In this document: positions 32,252 to 41,662 of the stretch, in pieces
How positions within the stretch are numbered: the first letter of the stretch is position 1
How the letters are laid out: each line of letters begins with the position of its first letter
NCBI GenBank assembly: GCA_964514105.1
Contig: CAZEPJ010000022.1
Span: 1-56,312, forward strand
DNA length: 56,312 nucleotides
Reading direction: 5' to 3'
Origin: CAZEPJ01 sp964514105
GTDB lineage: Bacteria > Desulfobacterota > Desulfocorpusculales > Desulfocorpusculum
Program-made: the position numbers and the translations under genes
Notes under the pieces: generated by a model
Databases searched by the model: none
Told to the model about the DNA's origin: nothing
What the model saw: the letters and a program-made list of their open reading frames with translations, nothing else

Positions 32252-34152
32252 AGCGGTGGCACATCCCGCGTCAGGTCCTGGTGGGGATCCTGCTGATCGC
32301 CTGCTCCTGCGCTGCGGCGGAGGCCGGCTTCGCCATGGGATGGCTCGCGACCCTCGAGAACATCTACTACGACCTGTGGCACAAACTCGCCGGGGTTCGC
32401 GCCAAACCCGGCCGCGTGGCCATCGTGGCCATCGACAACCAGACCTTGCTGGAGCATCGGGAGGAACCCCTCGTGTCGTGGGGCCCCCACTTCGCCAGGG
32501 GCATCGAGGTTCTGCGCCAGGTGGGGGCATCGGTGGTGGGGGTCGACTATCTTTTCTCGGTGAGCGCCGAGTCGTGGCTCAAGAAACTGGAGTCGCCCGG
32601 GAGCGACCGGAGTCGCACCTACGACATCCCCATGCGGGCCCAGCTGGCCTCGGGGAACGTTGTGCTGGTGGGGAGCGTGGCTGCCGATCCGCGGGGCGAT
32701 GCGGACCTATTGCTGCCCATCCAGGACTATCTGTTCTCCCTGCCCGGCAAGGAAGCCGATGTGGGACTGGCCAATCTGTACACGGACCCGGACGGCGTGG
32801 TGCGGCAGTTCGTGCCGGCCCTGTTCGACGACGGCAGCCTCCCCAGCCTGACCTTCGCCGCCCTGCTGGCGGTGAAGGCCGCGGGGCTGAGTCCGTCGGC
32901 TCCGAGCTGGGATCTGGGCGGATGGGTCGTTCCCAACGGGCCCGTGCCCCGGCCGGTGGGTTTCCTGGGCCCGCCGGGGACCGTCCCCACCGTCTCCCTG
33001 TCCCGGCTGCTGCGCGACGGCGCCACGGCGGATCCGGAGATCCGGCGGCTCCGAGGCAGGGTGGTGATCCTGGCCGCCGACCACGTGGGCATGCAGGACA
33101 TCCACATGAGCCCCTATGCCAGGGCGTTTCTTCACCTGGAAGGGCGGATGATGAGCGGCGCCGAGATCCACGCAAATATCGTGGAGACCCTCCTGACGGG
33201 CCGGTTCCCCCGCAGCCTCCCGTCCTGGGCCCGCATGGCGCATCTGCTCGCCCTGGCCTCCGCCGGCACGCTCCTGTTTCTGCGCCTGCCGCCGCTGGGG
33301 GGATTCTGGTCGGGGGCGGCCGTGGGGGCCCTGACCGCCTTGACCGCATACGCCCTCTTCCGCCACGATTGGGTGGCGCCGGTGGCCGGGCCCCAGATGG
33401 CCCTCGCCGTCGCGTTTCTGGGCGCCCTGGGCTTCCGGCTCACCGGAGAGGAACGGGAGCGGGCGCGGCTGCGGCAGATGTTCGGGCGCTATGTCTCCGA
33501 CGAGGTGGTCCAGAAGCTCTTGGGCGCAGGGCACAGCCCCGATCTGGGGGGAGAAGGGGCCCATGTCACCGTGCTCTTCTCGGACATCCGCAACTTCACC
33601 ACCATCTCCGAGAGGCTCACTCCCCACGAAGTGGTCCAGATGCTCAACGCCTACTTCGGGCGTGCGTGCGACGCGGTCCTGGCCCAGGGGGGGACGGTGG
33701 ACAAGTTCATCGGGGATGCCATCATGGCCGTCTTCGGCTCGCCGGTGCCGTATCCGGACCATGCCCTGCGCGCCCTCCAGGCCGGATTGGCCATGAGGGA
33801 GGCGGCGGCGGCGTTTCGCGCGTGGATGCAGGCGCGCTTCCCGGATCGAGGACTTCCCGAGTTCGCCGTCGGCATCGGCGTACACACGGGCGAGGCCGTG
33901 GTGGGGAGCATCGGCTCGCCCAGGCGAATGGAATTCACGGCCATCGGGGACACGGTGAACACGGCATCCCGGTTGGAGGGAAAGACCAAGGAACTGGGAT
34001 GGACCCTGGTGGCCAGCAAGGCCACCGTCGAGGCGGCCGGCGGCGCGGTGTTGACGGGGGGGCAGGACATCGTTAACGTAAAGGGCCGGGGAGAACCCGT
34101 GGAGGTCTACGAGGTGGTCGGCGTTCGTCCCGAGAAGGGAGGAGTCAGATGA
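32245..34152 (+). CDS. CHASE2-domain class III adenylate/guanylate cyclase
   Basis: This 635-residue membrane receptor has an N-terminal membrane segment, then a periplasmic CHASE2 sensor domain (about 35-315, PGRVAIVAIDNQTLLEHRE to LRGRVVILAADHVGMQDI). Three more membrane segments follow (about 335-410) and then a cytoplasmic class III cyclase domain. Metal aspartates are D447 (LFSDIRNFT) and D491 (KFIGDAIMAVFG). The transition-state region IGDTVNTASRLEGKTKELG is intact, so it should be active, most likely making cAMP. Its stop overlaps the FecR-like gene (ATGA). It probably turns an envelope signal into a cyclic nucleotide signal. Confidence 0.92.
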   Translation: MVKRWHIPRQVLVGILLIACSCAAAEAGFAMGWLATLENIYYDLWHKLAGVRAKPGRVAIVAIDNQTLLEHREEPLVSWGPHFARGIEVLRQVGASVVGVDYLFSVSAESWLKKLESPGSDRSRTYDIPMRAQLASGNVVLVGSVAADPRGDADLLLPIQDYLFSLPGKEADVGLANLYTDPDGVVRQFVPALFDDGSLPSLTFAALLAVKAAGLSPSAPSWDLGGWVVPNGPVPRPVGFLGPPGTVPTVSLSRLLRDGATADPEIRRLRGRVVILAADHVGMQDIHMSPYARAFLHLEGRMMSGAEIHANIVETLLTGRFPRSLPSWARMAHLLALASAGTLLFLRLPPLGGFWSGAAVGALTALTAYALFRHDWVAPVAGPQMALAVAFLGALGFRLTGEERERARLRQMFGRYVSDEVVQKLLGAGHSPDLGGEGAHVTVLFSDIRNFTTISERLTPHEVVQMLNAYFGRACDAVLAQGGTVDKFIGDAIMAVFGSPVPYPDHALRALQAGLAMREAAAAFRAWMQARFPDRGLPEFAVGIGVHTGEAVVGSIGSPRRMEFTAIGDTVNTASRLEGKTKELGWTLVASKATVEAAGGAVLTGGQDIVNVKGRGEPVEVYEVVGVRPEKGGVR

Positions 34153-34859
34153 GACGGATGGGCTGTGCGTCGGTTTCTTCCGTGAGCGTCCTGGCCTTGG
34201 CGCTCCTGGTGAGCATGGGGGGGCGGGATGGGGCGTGGTCCCAGAGCCTTTCCCCGGACGTGGGCCTGGTCACCCACGTGGCAGGAGAGGTAACGTACTG
34301 GAACGACACATACCAGAAGACCCCTGAAAGACCCCAGCTCTACATGAAGATCCGGCCGGGGGATCGCTTCAAGGTGCCCCAGGGGGGCATGTTGCAGTTG
34401 GTCTACTTTCAGAACAGCCGGCAGGAAACCTGGAAGGGGCCTTCGGCCCTGGCCGTCAGGGACCAGGAGGGCCTTCCCGAGGGGGGAGCCAGGCCCGAGG
34501 TGACCACGCTGCCCGCCGGCGCCTCCCAGGGGATGCGGCGCCTTCCGCCCCTGTTGAACCGGGCGGGGTTGAGTCGATCGGGAGGCATCCAGGTGCGGGG
34601 GATCTCGCCCGGATCCGCCAGGGGGCCCGTCCTGACGGCCGAGGCCGAGGCGGAGATCCGGGCCGCCCGGGAGACCTACGCCGGGTGGCGGAAACAGGCC
34701 GGGCCCGACGACGTGACCCCCGAGCTGTACCTGGCCGGCATCCTGGGGGAGTACGGCCAGTACGAGGAGATGCGGGCGGTTCTGCGGGATGCCGCCCAGC
34801 GTCAGCCGGACAGCGATCTGGTGAGGGATCTCAGCGCCTGGGCCAGCGCCCAGCGATGA
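34149..34859 (+). CDS. FecR-like secreted protein
   Basis: This 236-residue protein has a signal peptide (VSVLALALLVSMGG, cleavage near AWSQ). It then shows a FecR-like beta-rich domain (VTHVAGEVTYWND, IRPGDRFKVPQGGMLQLVYF, about 40-105). The C-terminal third is helical (ILGEYGQYEEMRAVLRDAAQRQPDS) and resembles one TPR-like unit. It is not a canonical FecR anti-sigma regulator, as no sigma factor or TonB receptor is nearby. It overlaps the cyclase gene by four bases, so the two are made together. It may be the periplasmic ligand or structural partner of CHASE2 or of the CHAT protein. Confidence 0.7.
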   Translation: MRRMGCASVSSVSVLALALLVSMGGRDGAWSQSLSPDVGLVTHVAGEVTYWNDTYQKTPERPQLYMKIRPGDRFKVPQGGMLQLVYFQNSRQETWKGPSALAVRDQEGLPEGGARPEVTTLPAGASQGMRRLPPLLNRAGLSRSGGIQVRGISPGSARGPVLTAEAEAEIRAARETYAGWRKQAGPDDVTPELYLAGILGEYGQYEEMRAVLRDAAQRQPDSDLVRDLSAWASAQR

Positions 34860-34880
34860 GCCCTGCCCATGGGCAGGGCT
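34859..34880 (+). terminator. Perfect 22-bp palindrome after the FecR-like gene
   Basis: AGCCCTGCCC (34859-34868) and GGGCAGGGCT (34871-34880) form a perfect hairpin starting at the last base of the stop codon. Only two T residues follow, so it is an attenuating or RNA-stabilising structure more than a full terminator. The CHAT gene begins 97 bases later. Confidence 0.45.
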
Positions 34881-34977
34881 TCATCCCCCATGCTCCGTCG
34901 CGAGGATGCGGGGCCGTGGCGCCCCCCGGAGGGCTGCGGCTCCCGCGGGCCGCCCGACGGGGATCAGGAGGTGAACC

Positions 34978-37695
34978 GTGTCCGCATCCGCGCTCATGGC
35001 CCACGCCCTCGTGATCGCCTGGGTCGGGTGGATGGCCCAGACCCACGCGGCGGAGGCCGGCGGCAAGGCCTCGGAGACCGCAATCCACGCCGCCGTCCAC
35101 GACGACATCGCCATCCGGACCGTCAAGGAGTGGGTCTGCACGGGGATCCAGGTGCCGGGCGGTGCCCTGGTGGCGGTCACGGCCCGAGGCGAGGTGCGAA
35201 ACGTGCAGGGCCGGCCCTTTCGGTGCCGTCCCCATCAGTGCCTGCGCTGTCGGGTGGGGGAGAGCGGCCCCCCGCGGGGCTTCTCCATGTTTCATACCGA
35301 CGAGCCCGTGGCGGTGATCAGGAGCCCCGTCGACGGTGCGCTTTGGTGCGCCATGGGGCCCGGCTTCCAGCGCATCGACAACAAACGGGGGGAGATGACC
35401 GTCACCGCGGTGGTGTGGGCGAAAGAGGCTGCGGCGCGGGCCGAGGAGGAGTTGGAAGGGCCGCTTCGCCAGCGGCTGGGGCAGGGACGATACGAGGCCC
35501 TTCGTCTGGCCCTGGCCCAGAGCCTCATGCACGGAGGGGAGTACTCGCGGGCCGAATCCCTCCTGGCGCGCATCCGGGAGAGCCAGGACGGCGGAAGCAA
35601 GCAGCGGGCCATCGCCCTGATCCAATCGGCCATCGTCGGGATCTGGCTTCGCCGCTACGAGAGGGCCTCGGCCCTGGCCGAGGAGGCCGTGGGGATCGCC
35701 CGCCGGGAGGGGTACCGGGCGCTGGAGGCAGAGGCGCTGGTCAGACTGGGCGAGGCCCTCTCTCATCTGGGGCAGAAGCCCCGGGCCATGGAACTGGTCA
35801 AGGAGGCGCTGACCCTGGTACCCGACGATTTCAAGGGCCCCGGCGTGCATCGACTCAGGGGTCAGGCCCGCCAGATCCTGGGTTTGTTGCTCTGGCAGCG
35901 GAACCGGAACGACGAGGCCCTGGTCCAGTTCCGGCATGCCGTGGAGGACTTCCGCAAAGGGGGCAACTGGATGCCCATGGCCCAGACCCTGTTTCTGCTG
36001 GGGCGGTCTCAGGATCGGGCCCGCATGCCCGAGGAGGCCAGGCGGTCCCTGAGCCGGGCCCTGAGGATGGCCACGGCGCTGGGAAGGCGCGAGACCGTAT
36101 GGCGCGCCCACGGCCACCTGGGATGGATGGCCGAGCGGGACGGCGACATCCGGGGCGCGTTCGACCACTACGCCGAGTCCATCCGGGTCATCGAGTCCAT
36201 GCGCGGGGAGTTGGACGATGCCGGGACCCGGGTCGCCTTCATGGAGAACAAGCTGGAGGTGTACGAGCGCATGATCCGCCTCCTGCAGCGCTTGAAGCGT
36301 GACCCCGAGGCCTTCCACTACCTGGAACGTTCCAAGGCGCGACTCATGCTGGACATGCTCCAGGAGAAGGCCTTCTCGTCCAAGCGGCCGGAGGAGAACG
36401 AGCTGCTCAGACAGGAAAGGGCGTTGAGACGCCAGATCGACCAAGCCGGTGGGTCGGGCGAGGAGCCGTGGGAGACCGAGGCCGGCGAGGAGGGCGAGGA
36501 GGCCTCGGGTGAGCCTGGGGAACCGCGGGGCGGCGGCGCGTCCCAGGCGGAGCGGCTCAGGGGGGAGCACGCCGCCGTCTTGCAGCGGATCGAGCAGTCC
36601 AACCCGGAGCTGGCCTCCCTGCTGACCATCAACCCCTTGCGGGCCCATGAGGTCCAGGCCATGTTGGAGCCCGACATGGCCCTCCTGGCGTACTACGTGG
36701 GTTGGGGGCTGGCCACGGTGTTCGTGGTCACGCGGGACGCTGTGACCTCCGTGCCCCTGGAGTTGTCCCGAAAGGAGATTGCCGAGCAGATCGCGCGGTT
36801 TCGCGAGGAGGCGGTGGAGGTGATCTCCGTGGAGAAACTGACCTCCCAGGGGTATCGCCGTCCCCTGGCGGCCCTGTACGCCGCCCTGGTGCGCCCCGTG
36901 GAGGAGCGGATCGCCGAGAAACGCAGGCTGGTCATCGTGCCCCACGGCGTCCTGCATTACCTCCCGTTCCCCGCGCTGTTGCGGGGCGATGCGCCCGGGG
37001 AGCGCTATCTCCTGGAGTCCCATACCATCAGCTTTCTCCCATCGGCCAGCGTGCTGCCGTTCGTCAAGGCCAAGTCGGGCAAGCCCCGCCAAGGCGTCCT
37101 GGCCGTGGGAAACCCCACCACCGACCTCGCGCCCCTCCCGGCGGCGGAGGCGGAGGCTCGCGAGGTGTCGACCCTGTTCCAGCGGAGGCTCCTGCTGACG
37201 GGCGATCGGGCCACCGAGACCTCGGTGAAGCGGGAAGGACCGCGCCACGACATGATCCTGCTGTCCACCCACGGGGAGATGCTCGAGGCCGAGCCCCTCA
37301 AGTCCAACCTGCGCTTCGCCCCCTCGCCCAGCGACGATGGACGCCTCACGGTGAGCGAGATCTTCGACCTGGAGGTCCGGGCGGACCTGGTGACCCTCTC
37401 GGCCTGCGAGACGGGCCTGGCCCGGGGGGCCGGGGGCGGGTTTCCATCGGGGGACGACCTGGTGGGTCTGTCCCGGGCCTTCATCCACGCCGGCGCGCCG
37501 AGCGTGGTGGCCTCTCTGTGGAAGGTCTCGGACGACAGCACCGTGTCCCTCATGCAGGCCTTCCATCGGCGGCTCCGGGAGATGCCCAAGGCGGAGGCCC
37601 TTCGACAGGCCCAGATGGAGCTCATGAGGACCCGTCCTGACTTGGGCCACCCGTTCTTCTGGGCGCCCTTCGTCCTGGTGGGATACTGGAACTGA
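34978..37695 (+). CDS. Exported TPR-CHAT domain caspase-like protease
   Basis: This 905-residue protein has a signal-like N-terminus (ALMAHALVIAWVGWM, then AQTHAAEA). Residues about 45-148 form a Cys-rich beta domain (TGIQVPGGALVAVTARGEV, then a late DNKRGEMTVTAVVWA) that resembles PA-IL-type lectin modules. TPR helices run from about 150 to 480, then comes a low-complexity Glu/Gly stretch. The C-terminal CHAT domain (about 560-905) has the catalytic dyad His765 (LLSTHGE) and Cys810 (LSACETG), both intact. CHAT proteases are caspase relatives. The GTG start at 34978 has a strong AGGAGGTG. An exported CHAT protease beside a CHASE2 cyclase and FecR-like protein is unusual. Its substrate is unknown. 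Confidence 0.88.
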   Translation: MSASALMAHALVIAWVGWMAQTHAAEAGGKASETAIHAAVHDDIAIRTVKEWVCTGIQVPGGALVAVTARGEVRNVQGRPFRCRPHQCLRCRVGESGPPRGFSMFHTDEPVAVIRSPVDGALWCAMGPGFQRIDNKRGEMTVTAVVWAKEAAARAEEELEGPLRQRLGQGRYEALRLALAQSLMHGGEYSRAESLLARIRESQDGGSKQRAIALIQSAIVGIWLRRYERASALAEEAVGIARREGYRALEAEALVRLGEALSHLGQKPRAMELVKEALTLVPDDFKGPGVHRLRGQARQILGLLLWQRNRNDEALVQFRHAVEDFRKGGNWMPMAQTLFLLGRSQDRARMPEEARRSLSRALRMATALGRRETVWRAHGHLGWMAERDGDIRGAFDHYAESIRVIESMRGELDDAGTRVAFMENKLEVYERMIRLLQRLKRDPEAFHYLERSKARLMLDMLQEKAFSSKRPEENELLRQERALRRQIDQAGGSGEEPWETEAGEEGEEASGEPGEPRGGGASQAERLRGEHAAVLQRIEQSNPELASLLTINPLRAHEVQAMLEPDMALLAYYVGWGLATVFVVTRDAVTSVPLELSRKEIAEQIARFREEAVEVISVEKLTSQGYRRPLAALYAALVRPVEERIAEKRRLVIVPHGVLHYLPFPALLRGDAPGERYLLESHTISFLPSASVLPFVKAKSGKPRQGVLAVGNPTTDLAPLPAAEAEAREVSTLFQRRLLLTGDRATETSVKREGPRHDMILLSTHGEMLEAEPLKSNLRFAPSPSDDGRLTVSEIFDLEVRADLVTLSACETGLARGAGGGFPSGDDLVGLSRAFIHAGAPSVVASLWKVSDDSTVSLMQAFHRRLREMPKAEALRQAQMELMRTRPDLGHPFFWAPFVLVGYWN

Positions 37696-37809
37696 GGGGC
37701 CCACGGCTTGGCCCGGCCGCGGGAGCGGGGGCGTCGCCGGACCAGATCCCCGCCATCCCGGTGAACGAGAAGAAAGGACCCTTGCGAACAGGCAGACGGA
37801 GGTGTTGAG

Positions 37810-39750
37810 ATGCGTTTCTTGGCTGCTGCGATGGCCCTGGCGGCAGGCGTGGGGCTGGGGCCGGGGGCGGGATGGACCCAGAACAACGAGCCCTTCGCCA
37901 CCCTGTGGCGGGAGCTGCTGGCCCGGGCCCAGCCAGACGAATGCTACTACGGCCTGGGGGACCCGCGCAACATCGCCCCCGTGGCCCCGCCCAACCCGTG
38001 CCAGGAGGGGGGGGCGCGCAAGGTCAATCAGGCCTATGTCTGGGGCCTGGCCAAGGCGGGGGACAACTTGTGGTTCGGCACCATGACCAACACCCACTGC
38101 CTGGTCCTGGGCGCGTTTCTGAGGAGTTACCTGGGGCCCCACGAGGTGCCGGCATGGGTCTGTGAGTATCAGGCAAGCCAGCTGGCCAAGCCGCCGTACA
38201 ACCTCCCGGCCGCCGTTGCGGACTGGAGGCCGCCGCGCCTCTACATGTACAGCCTGGCGACCCAGACGCTGATCCCCAGGATCCCGGGCGACCCGGCGGG
38301 GATCCAGCGCCTGGGCACGACCACGGGGATCCGCTCCGCGGGGACCCTGGGCGACGTGGTGTTCCTGGGGGGGCCGTCCCTCAAAGGCGGGGTCAACCTC
38401 TTCGCGTTCCGCGCGGATACGGGCTCGTACCTGGGTTCCCACAGTTTCCCCCAGTACGACAACATCCGCCGGTGGATCGTGGTCGACGGCGTCTTGTACA
38501 CGGCCGTGGGCCGGGTGGACGGGGGCGGCAGCGTGTTGCGATGGACGGGCAGCGCCGAGGCCCCCTTCCAGTTCGAGGTGGTGGGGAACGTGGACTCGGA
38601 CGCGGCGGAGCTGGCGGCCCACCAGGGGCGGCTCTTCGTGGGGACCTGGCCCGATTTCCTGGGCGGGGGAGGGGGCACGGCAGCGGTCCTGGCCGGCCTC
38701 TGGATGAGCCCCCCCGTTCCTCCGGGCGGGCTCACCGCGGCGGAGGCAGACGGGTGGACCAAGATCTGGCAGGTGGATGATTACGAGCCCGACCCCGTCA
38801 CCGCGGCCACGTACGGCATGGGGGCCATGGCCTCCTTCGACGGGCACCTGTACTGGGGGGTGATGCACGTGCCCTTCGTGGCCACGTACGCCCATTTCCT
38901 GGTCCACGACCCCCCCGGGGAGAACGCCCTGCAGGAGGCCATCCAGGGGACCTGGCGCGCCATCAGCATCTTCCGGGGGATCGGGTTGGGCGGCGCCTCT
39001 TGGAGCGTCCAGCTCCTGTACGGCGAGAGGCTCCTGCCCGTGTACATCCCCTCCTTGACCCAGGGGCGGCCAGGGACCTGGTTGCCCCTGCCCAACAACA
39101 TGGGGCTGCTTGGCGGCATCCCGTTGTACGGGTCATCGGGATTCGGGAACCCGTACAACAACTACACCTGGATCATGTCCGTGTTCAACGGTCAGCTGCA
39201 CGTGGGCACCATGGACTGGAGCTACCTCATCGACCAGATCAGCTTCGATATCGGCCCCCTGCCTCCGCGCCAGCACGGCGCCGACCACTACCGCTTCGTC
39301 TCCTCTCGCTACGGCGCCGTGCCAGAGAGCCTGGGGGGCGCTGGCAACCCGGCCAACTACGGCATCCGGACGGCGCTCTCCGACGACGCCCTGTACCTGG
39401 GCATGGCCAATCCCATGAATCTGCTCACGGACCCGGCGGCCCCCCTGGGGGGATGGGAGCTCATCAAGCTGACGGTTCAGGAAGGTGTGTTTCCCCCGGA
39501 GGGCCCCCGGGGGACGCGGATCTCCCTGAGCGGATCCCCGGCAGGGCCCCCGGGCGGGATTCGCTTCGGGGTCCGGGGCGGGAAGGTATGGGTGGGAAGC
39601 AAGAAGGCCAAGATCCTGGCCTGGGGGGACACCGGCATTCACTGTCAGGTGCCCGAAAGACTCAAGCCAGGAAGCTATCCGGTGAAGATCAAGCCCAAGG
39701 GGGACGCGCTGATCGTCCTGGATCAGCGTTTTGCAGTGACGGCGCCGTGA
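37810..39750 (+). CDS. Secreted propeller-like protein with C-terminal IPT/TIG-like domain
   Basis: This 646-residue protein has a signal peptide (LAAAMALAAGVGLGPGAG). The body (about 60-560) is made of repeating strand units with the flavour of a beta-propeller (GDNLWFGTMTNTHCL, GDVVFLGGPSLKGGVNLFAF, DGVLYTAVGRV, QGRLFVGTW, NGQLHVGTMDWSY). The last 80 residues (GGKVWVGSKKAKILAWGDTGIHC, then RLKPGSYPVKIKPKG) look like an IPT/TIG domain. I do not recognise a named family; it is probably periplasmic or surface-exposed. It follows the CHAT gene by 114 nt on the same strand and may be part of that module. Confidence 0.65.
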   Translation: MRFLAAAMALAAGVGLGPGAGWTQNNEPFATLWRELLARAQPDECYYGLGDPRNIAPVAPPNPCQEGGARKVNQAYVWGLAKAGDNLWFGTMTNTHCLVLGAFLRSYLGPHEVPAWVCEYQASQLAKPPYNLPAAVADWRPPRLYMYSLATQTLIPRIPGDPAGIQRLGTTTGIRSAGTLGDVVFLGGPSLKGGVNLFAFRADTGSYLGSHSFPQYDNIRRWIVVDGVLYTAVGRVDGGGSVLRWTGSAEAPFQFEVVGNVDSDAAELAAHQGRLFVGTWPDFLGGGGGTAAVLAGLWMSPPVPPGGLTAAEADGWTKIWQVDDYEPDPVTAATYGMGAMASFDGHLYWGVMHVPFVATYAHFLVHDPPGENALQEAIQGTWRAISIFRGIGLGGASWSVQLLYGERLLPVYIPSLTQGRPGTWLPLPNNMGLLGGIPLYGSSGFGNPYNNYTWIMSVFNGQLHVGTMDWSYLIDQISFDIGPLPPRQHGADHYRFVSSRYGAVPESLGGAGNPANYGIRTALSDDALYLGMANPMNLLTDPAAPLGGWELIKLTVQEGVFPPEGPRGTRISLSGSPAGPPGGIRFGVRGGKVWVGSKKAKILAWGDTGIHCQVPERLKPGSYPVKIKPKGDALIVLDQRFAVTAP

Positions 39751-39800
39751 GCGCGGGCCCGCGATTCCCCCGCCGTGAGGCATGCGCTGGGGGCGCGGGG

Positions 39801-39831
39801 GAAAAAAGAAAGGGCGGGCAGTGCCCGCCCT
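39801..39831 (-). terminator. Intrinsic terminator of the outer-membrane barrel gene
   Basis: On the minus strand, AGGGCGGGCA (39831-39822) pairs with TGCCCGCCCT (39820-39811), and the run TTCTTTTTTC (39810-39801) follows. It lies 22 bases after the stop of the minus-strand gene and should end its transcript; it is also a barrier to the convergent plus-strand operon. Confidence 0.8.
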
Positions 39832-39852
39832 CGGTATCTCCGCTGGAGGCCA

Positions 39853-41568
39853 TCACGGTCCGAACAGCACCGAGACGCCGGCGCCCAGATACCACTCCCG
39901 CCTCTCCTTCTCCAGATCCCATGGGACCCGCACGATCCCGGCCAGCAAGTCGGTATTCATGCCGCCGTCCAGGCTCACCTCCTGGTACCCGCCGGTGATG
40001 TAGGGCTCCAGGGTGATGACGCCCATCTTGGCCGTGGCGCCCACCGAGGCCCCCACGCCCCAGCGGATGCCGTCGGGCGAGGAGCTGGCCGACAGGACAG
40101 AGAGCCCCGGAGTCCCGGCAGCGAAGAGGCTCAGGTCGGAGCGGTACTCCTCGTTCACCCAACCCAGGAAGGTCTCCAGGCCCCCCCGCAGGGTGAAGCT
40201 GGGGCTCATGACGGTCTCGCCCGTGAGCTTCAGCTTGAAGCGGTGCTCCCAGGACGTGGGGATCTCTCCGAAATCGTTGCCCAGGGAGATGAAGGGCAGG
40301 GGCGCAGGCGTCACGGCCACGAACAGCTCGTCCTGGCCGTAAATGTAATTGTAGTACAGGCCGGCCCCGATCCGGGTCCCCTTGGAGGGCGCCCAGTCGA
40401 TGCCTCCGCCCACCTCCACGTCGAAGCGGGTCTGCTCGTGCTCATACGACCAGCCCAGGATGGGGAGCACGGCGCTGACGTTGACCGGGGGCCCCACGTT
40501 GAAGCCCACGGTGCCGATATCGGAGCCGTCCCGACTGCGAGTCAAGTAATCCGCCCGGAGCACGAAGGGAAGCGACAGGGTGGGGGAGACCGGGAACCGG
40601 GCCCACAGGTCGCCGCCCAACCGCCAGCCGCTCACATCCCCGTCCATGCCGAACCGCTCGAAGGCGTCGACGTTGAAAGGGATCAGGGGGGGGCGCAGAC
40701 TCACGTTCAAATCGTGGTTCCACTCGTTGTCGCCGGCGAGGATGGCGCCACCCCGCAGGGTGAGCCCCACGTTGGAGGCCCCCACGCTCCCCTCCAGCCC
40801 CACCTTGAACAGGGCCTCCCAGTACCGGGATTCATGGGGGAGCATGAACGGGAAGAGGAGCCCCAGGGGGTCGTTGTCCAGGCTCAGACCGAAGCCCGGG
40901 GGGAGGATTCCGCCGAACAGCGGCGTGCCGTTGACGAAGACGTTGCGAAAGACGCTGGAGTAGCTGTTCTCGTCCCGCTGGTACGCGATCTGGAACTCGC
41001 CTCCCATCTTGAAGTGCTTGCTGATGGGCAGCCCGTACATGGCCCGGAAGGCCAGGTTGTCCAGGTCGCTTTCCATGCCGGTGTCGAAGATGGCGGCGGC
41101 GTTGGTCCCAGGGATGCTGCCGAACAGGCCCGTGGTGCCGTCGTAGTCCCCCCGCTTCCCCTTGTACGTGAAGAAGAGCCCCATGCGACCCACGCCCAGG
41201 GGGAACGTGGCGCCCAGCAGGCCGTCGTGATGGAACTCATCGCCGTCCTGGTCCACCTTCAGGGAGGCGCCCACCCCGGCCGGGAGGGGGATGGGAATGC
41301 CCAGGACCGTGACGGGCCCGGCAAAGTCCATGTCCCAGCTCCAGTCCGTCACCCCCCGGTACGTGAAGCCGTAGTGGCCGTACCACTTGACGCCCCCTGC
41401 GGCGCCGGGCCCGGCGATCCGCGCGGGGTGGATGAGAAAATCCGACTCATCCTCCATGAGCCCGTACGGATCCCCCATGCCCGCCATCCTCCCCTGCCAC
41501 CCCAGGGCAGGGACGGCCAGGAGGCCCGCCAACAGGATCGTCCCCCACGGAACCAGATGTCGCCTCAT
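39853..41568 (-). CDS. Outer-membrane beta-barrel protein, function unknown
   Basis: This 571-residue protein has a signal peptide (VPWGTILLAGLLAVPALG). The mature start reads GMGDPYGLMEDESDFLIHPARIA, close in flavour to the NPA-type start of PorV/FadL-like barrels. The rest is a long run of alternating amphipathic strands and ends in a strand finishing with an aromatic, GVSVLFGP, consistent with a barrel inserted by the Bam complex. The ATG at 41568 follows GGAGGAGGG; further upstream codons lie in the promoter. It is monocistronic with its own promoter and terminator. The transport substrate, if any, is not visible. Confidence 0.75.
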   Translation of the reverse strand: MRRHLVPWGTILLAGLLAVPALGWQGRMAGMGDPYGLMEDESDFLIHPARIAGPGAAGGVKWYGHYGFTYRGVTDWSWDMDFAGPVTVLGIPIPLPAGVGASLKVDQDGDEFHHDGLLGATFPLGVGRMGLFFTYKGKRGDYDGTTGLFGSIPGTNAAAIFDTGMESDLDNLAFRAMYGLPISKHFKMGGEFQIAYQRDENSYSSVFRNVFVNGTPLFGGILPPGFGLSLDNDPLGLLFPFMLPHESRYWEALFKVGLEGSVGASNVGLTLRGGAILAGDNEWNHDLNVSLRPPLIPFNVDAFERFGMDGDVSGWRLGGDLWARFPVSPTLSLPFVLRADYLTRSRDGSDIGTVGFNVGPPVNVSAVLPILGWSYEHEQTRFDVEVGGGIDWAPSKGTRIGAGLYYNYIYGQDELFVAVTPAPLPFISLGNDFGEIPTSWEHRFKLKLTGETVMSPSFTLRGGLETFLGWVNEEYRSDLSLFAAGTPGLSVLSASSSPDGIRWGVGASVGATAKMGVITLEPYITGGYQEVSLDGGMNTDLLAGIVRVPWDLEKERREWYLGAGVSVLFGP

Positions 41569-41633
41569 CCCTCGCCCTCCTCCGTCTGGATCGCTTCGTG
41601 TCTCCCCAGCCCGATCTTCGTTTTCGCGTCCCA

Positions 41634-41662
41634 AAAGTAGTTGATCGGTGAATCAATGTCAA
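41634..41662 (-). promoter_or_regulatory. Promoter of the outer-membrane barrel gene
   Basis: On the minus strand, a perfect TTGACA (41662-41657) is followed after 17 bases by TACTTT (41639-41634). Transcription would begin near 41627, about 59 bases before the ATG at 41568. The stretch is clearly more AT-rich than its surroundings. Confidence 0.6.
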
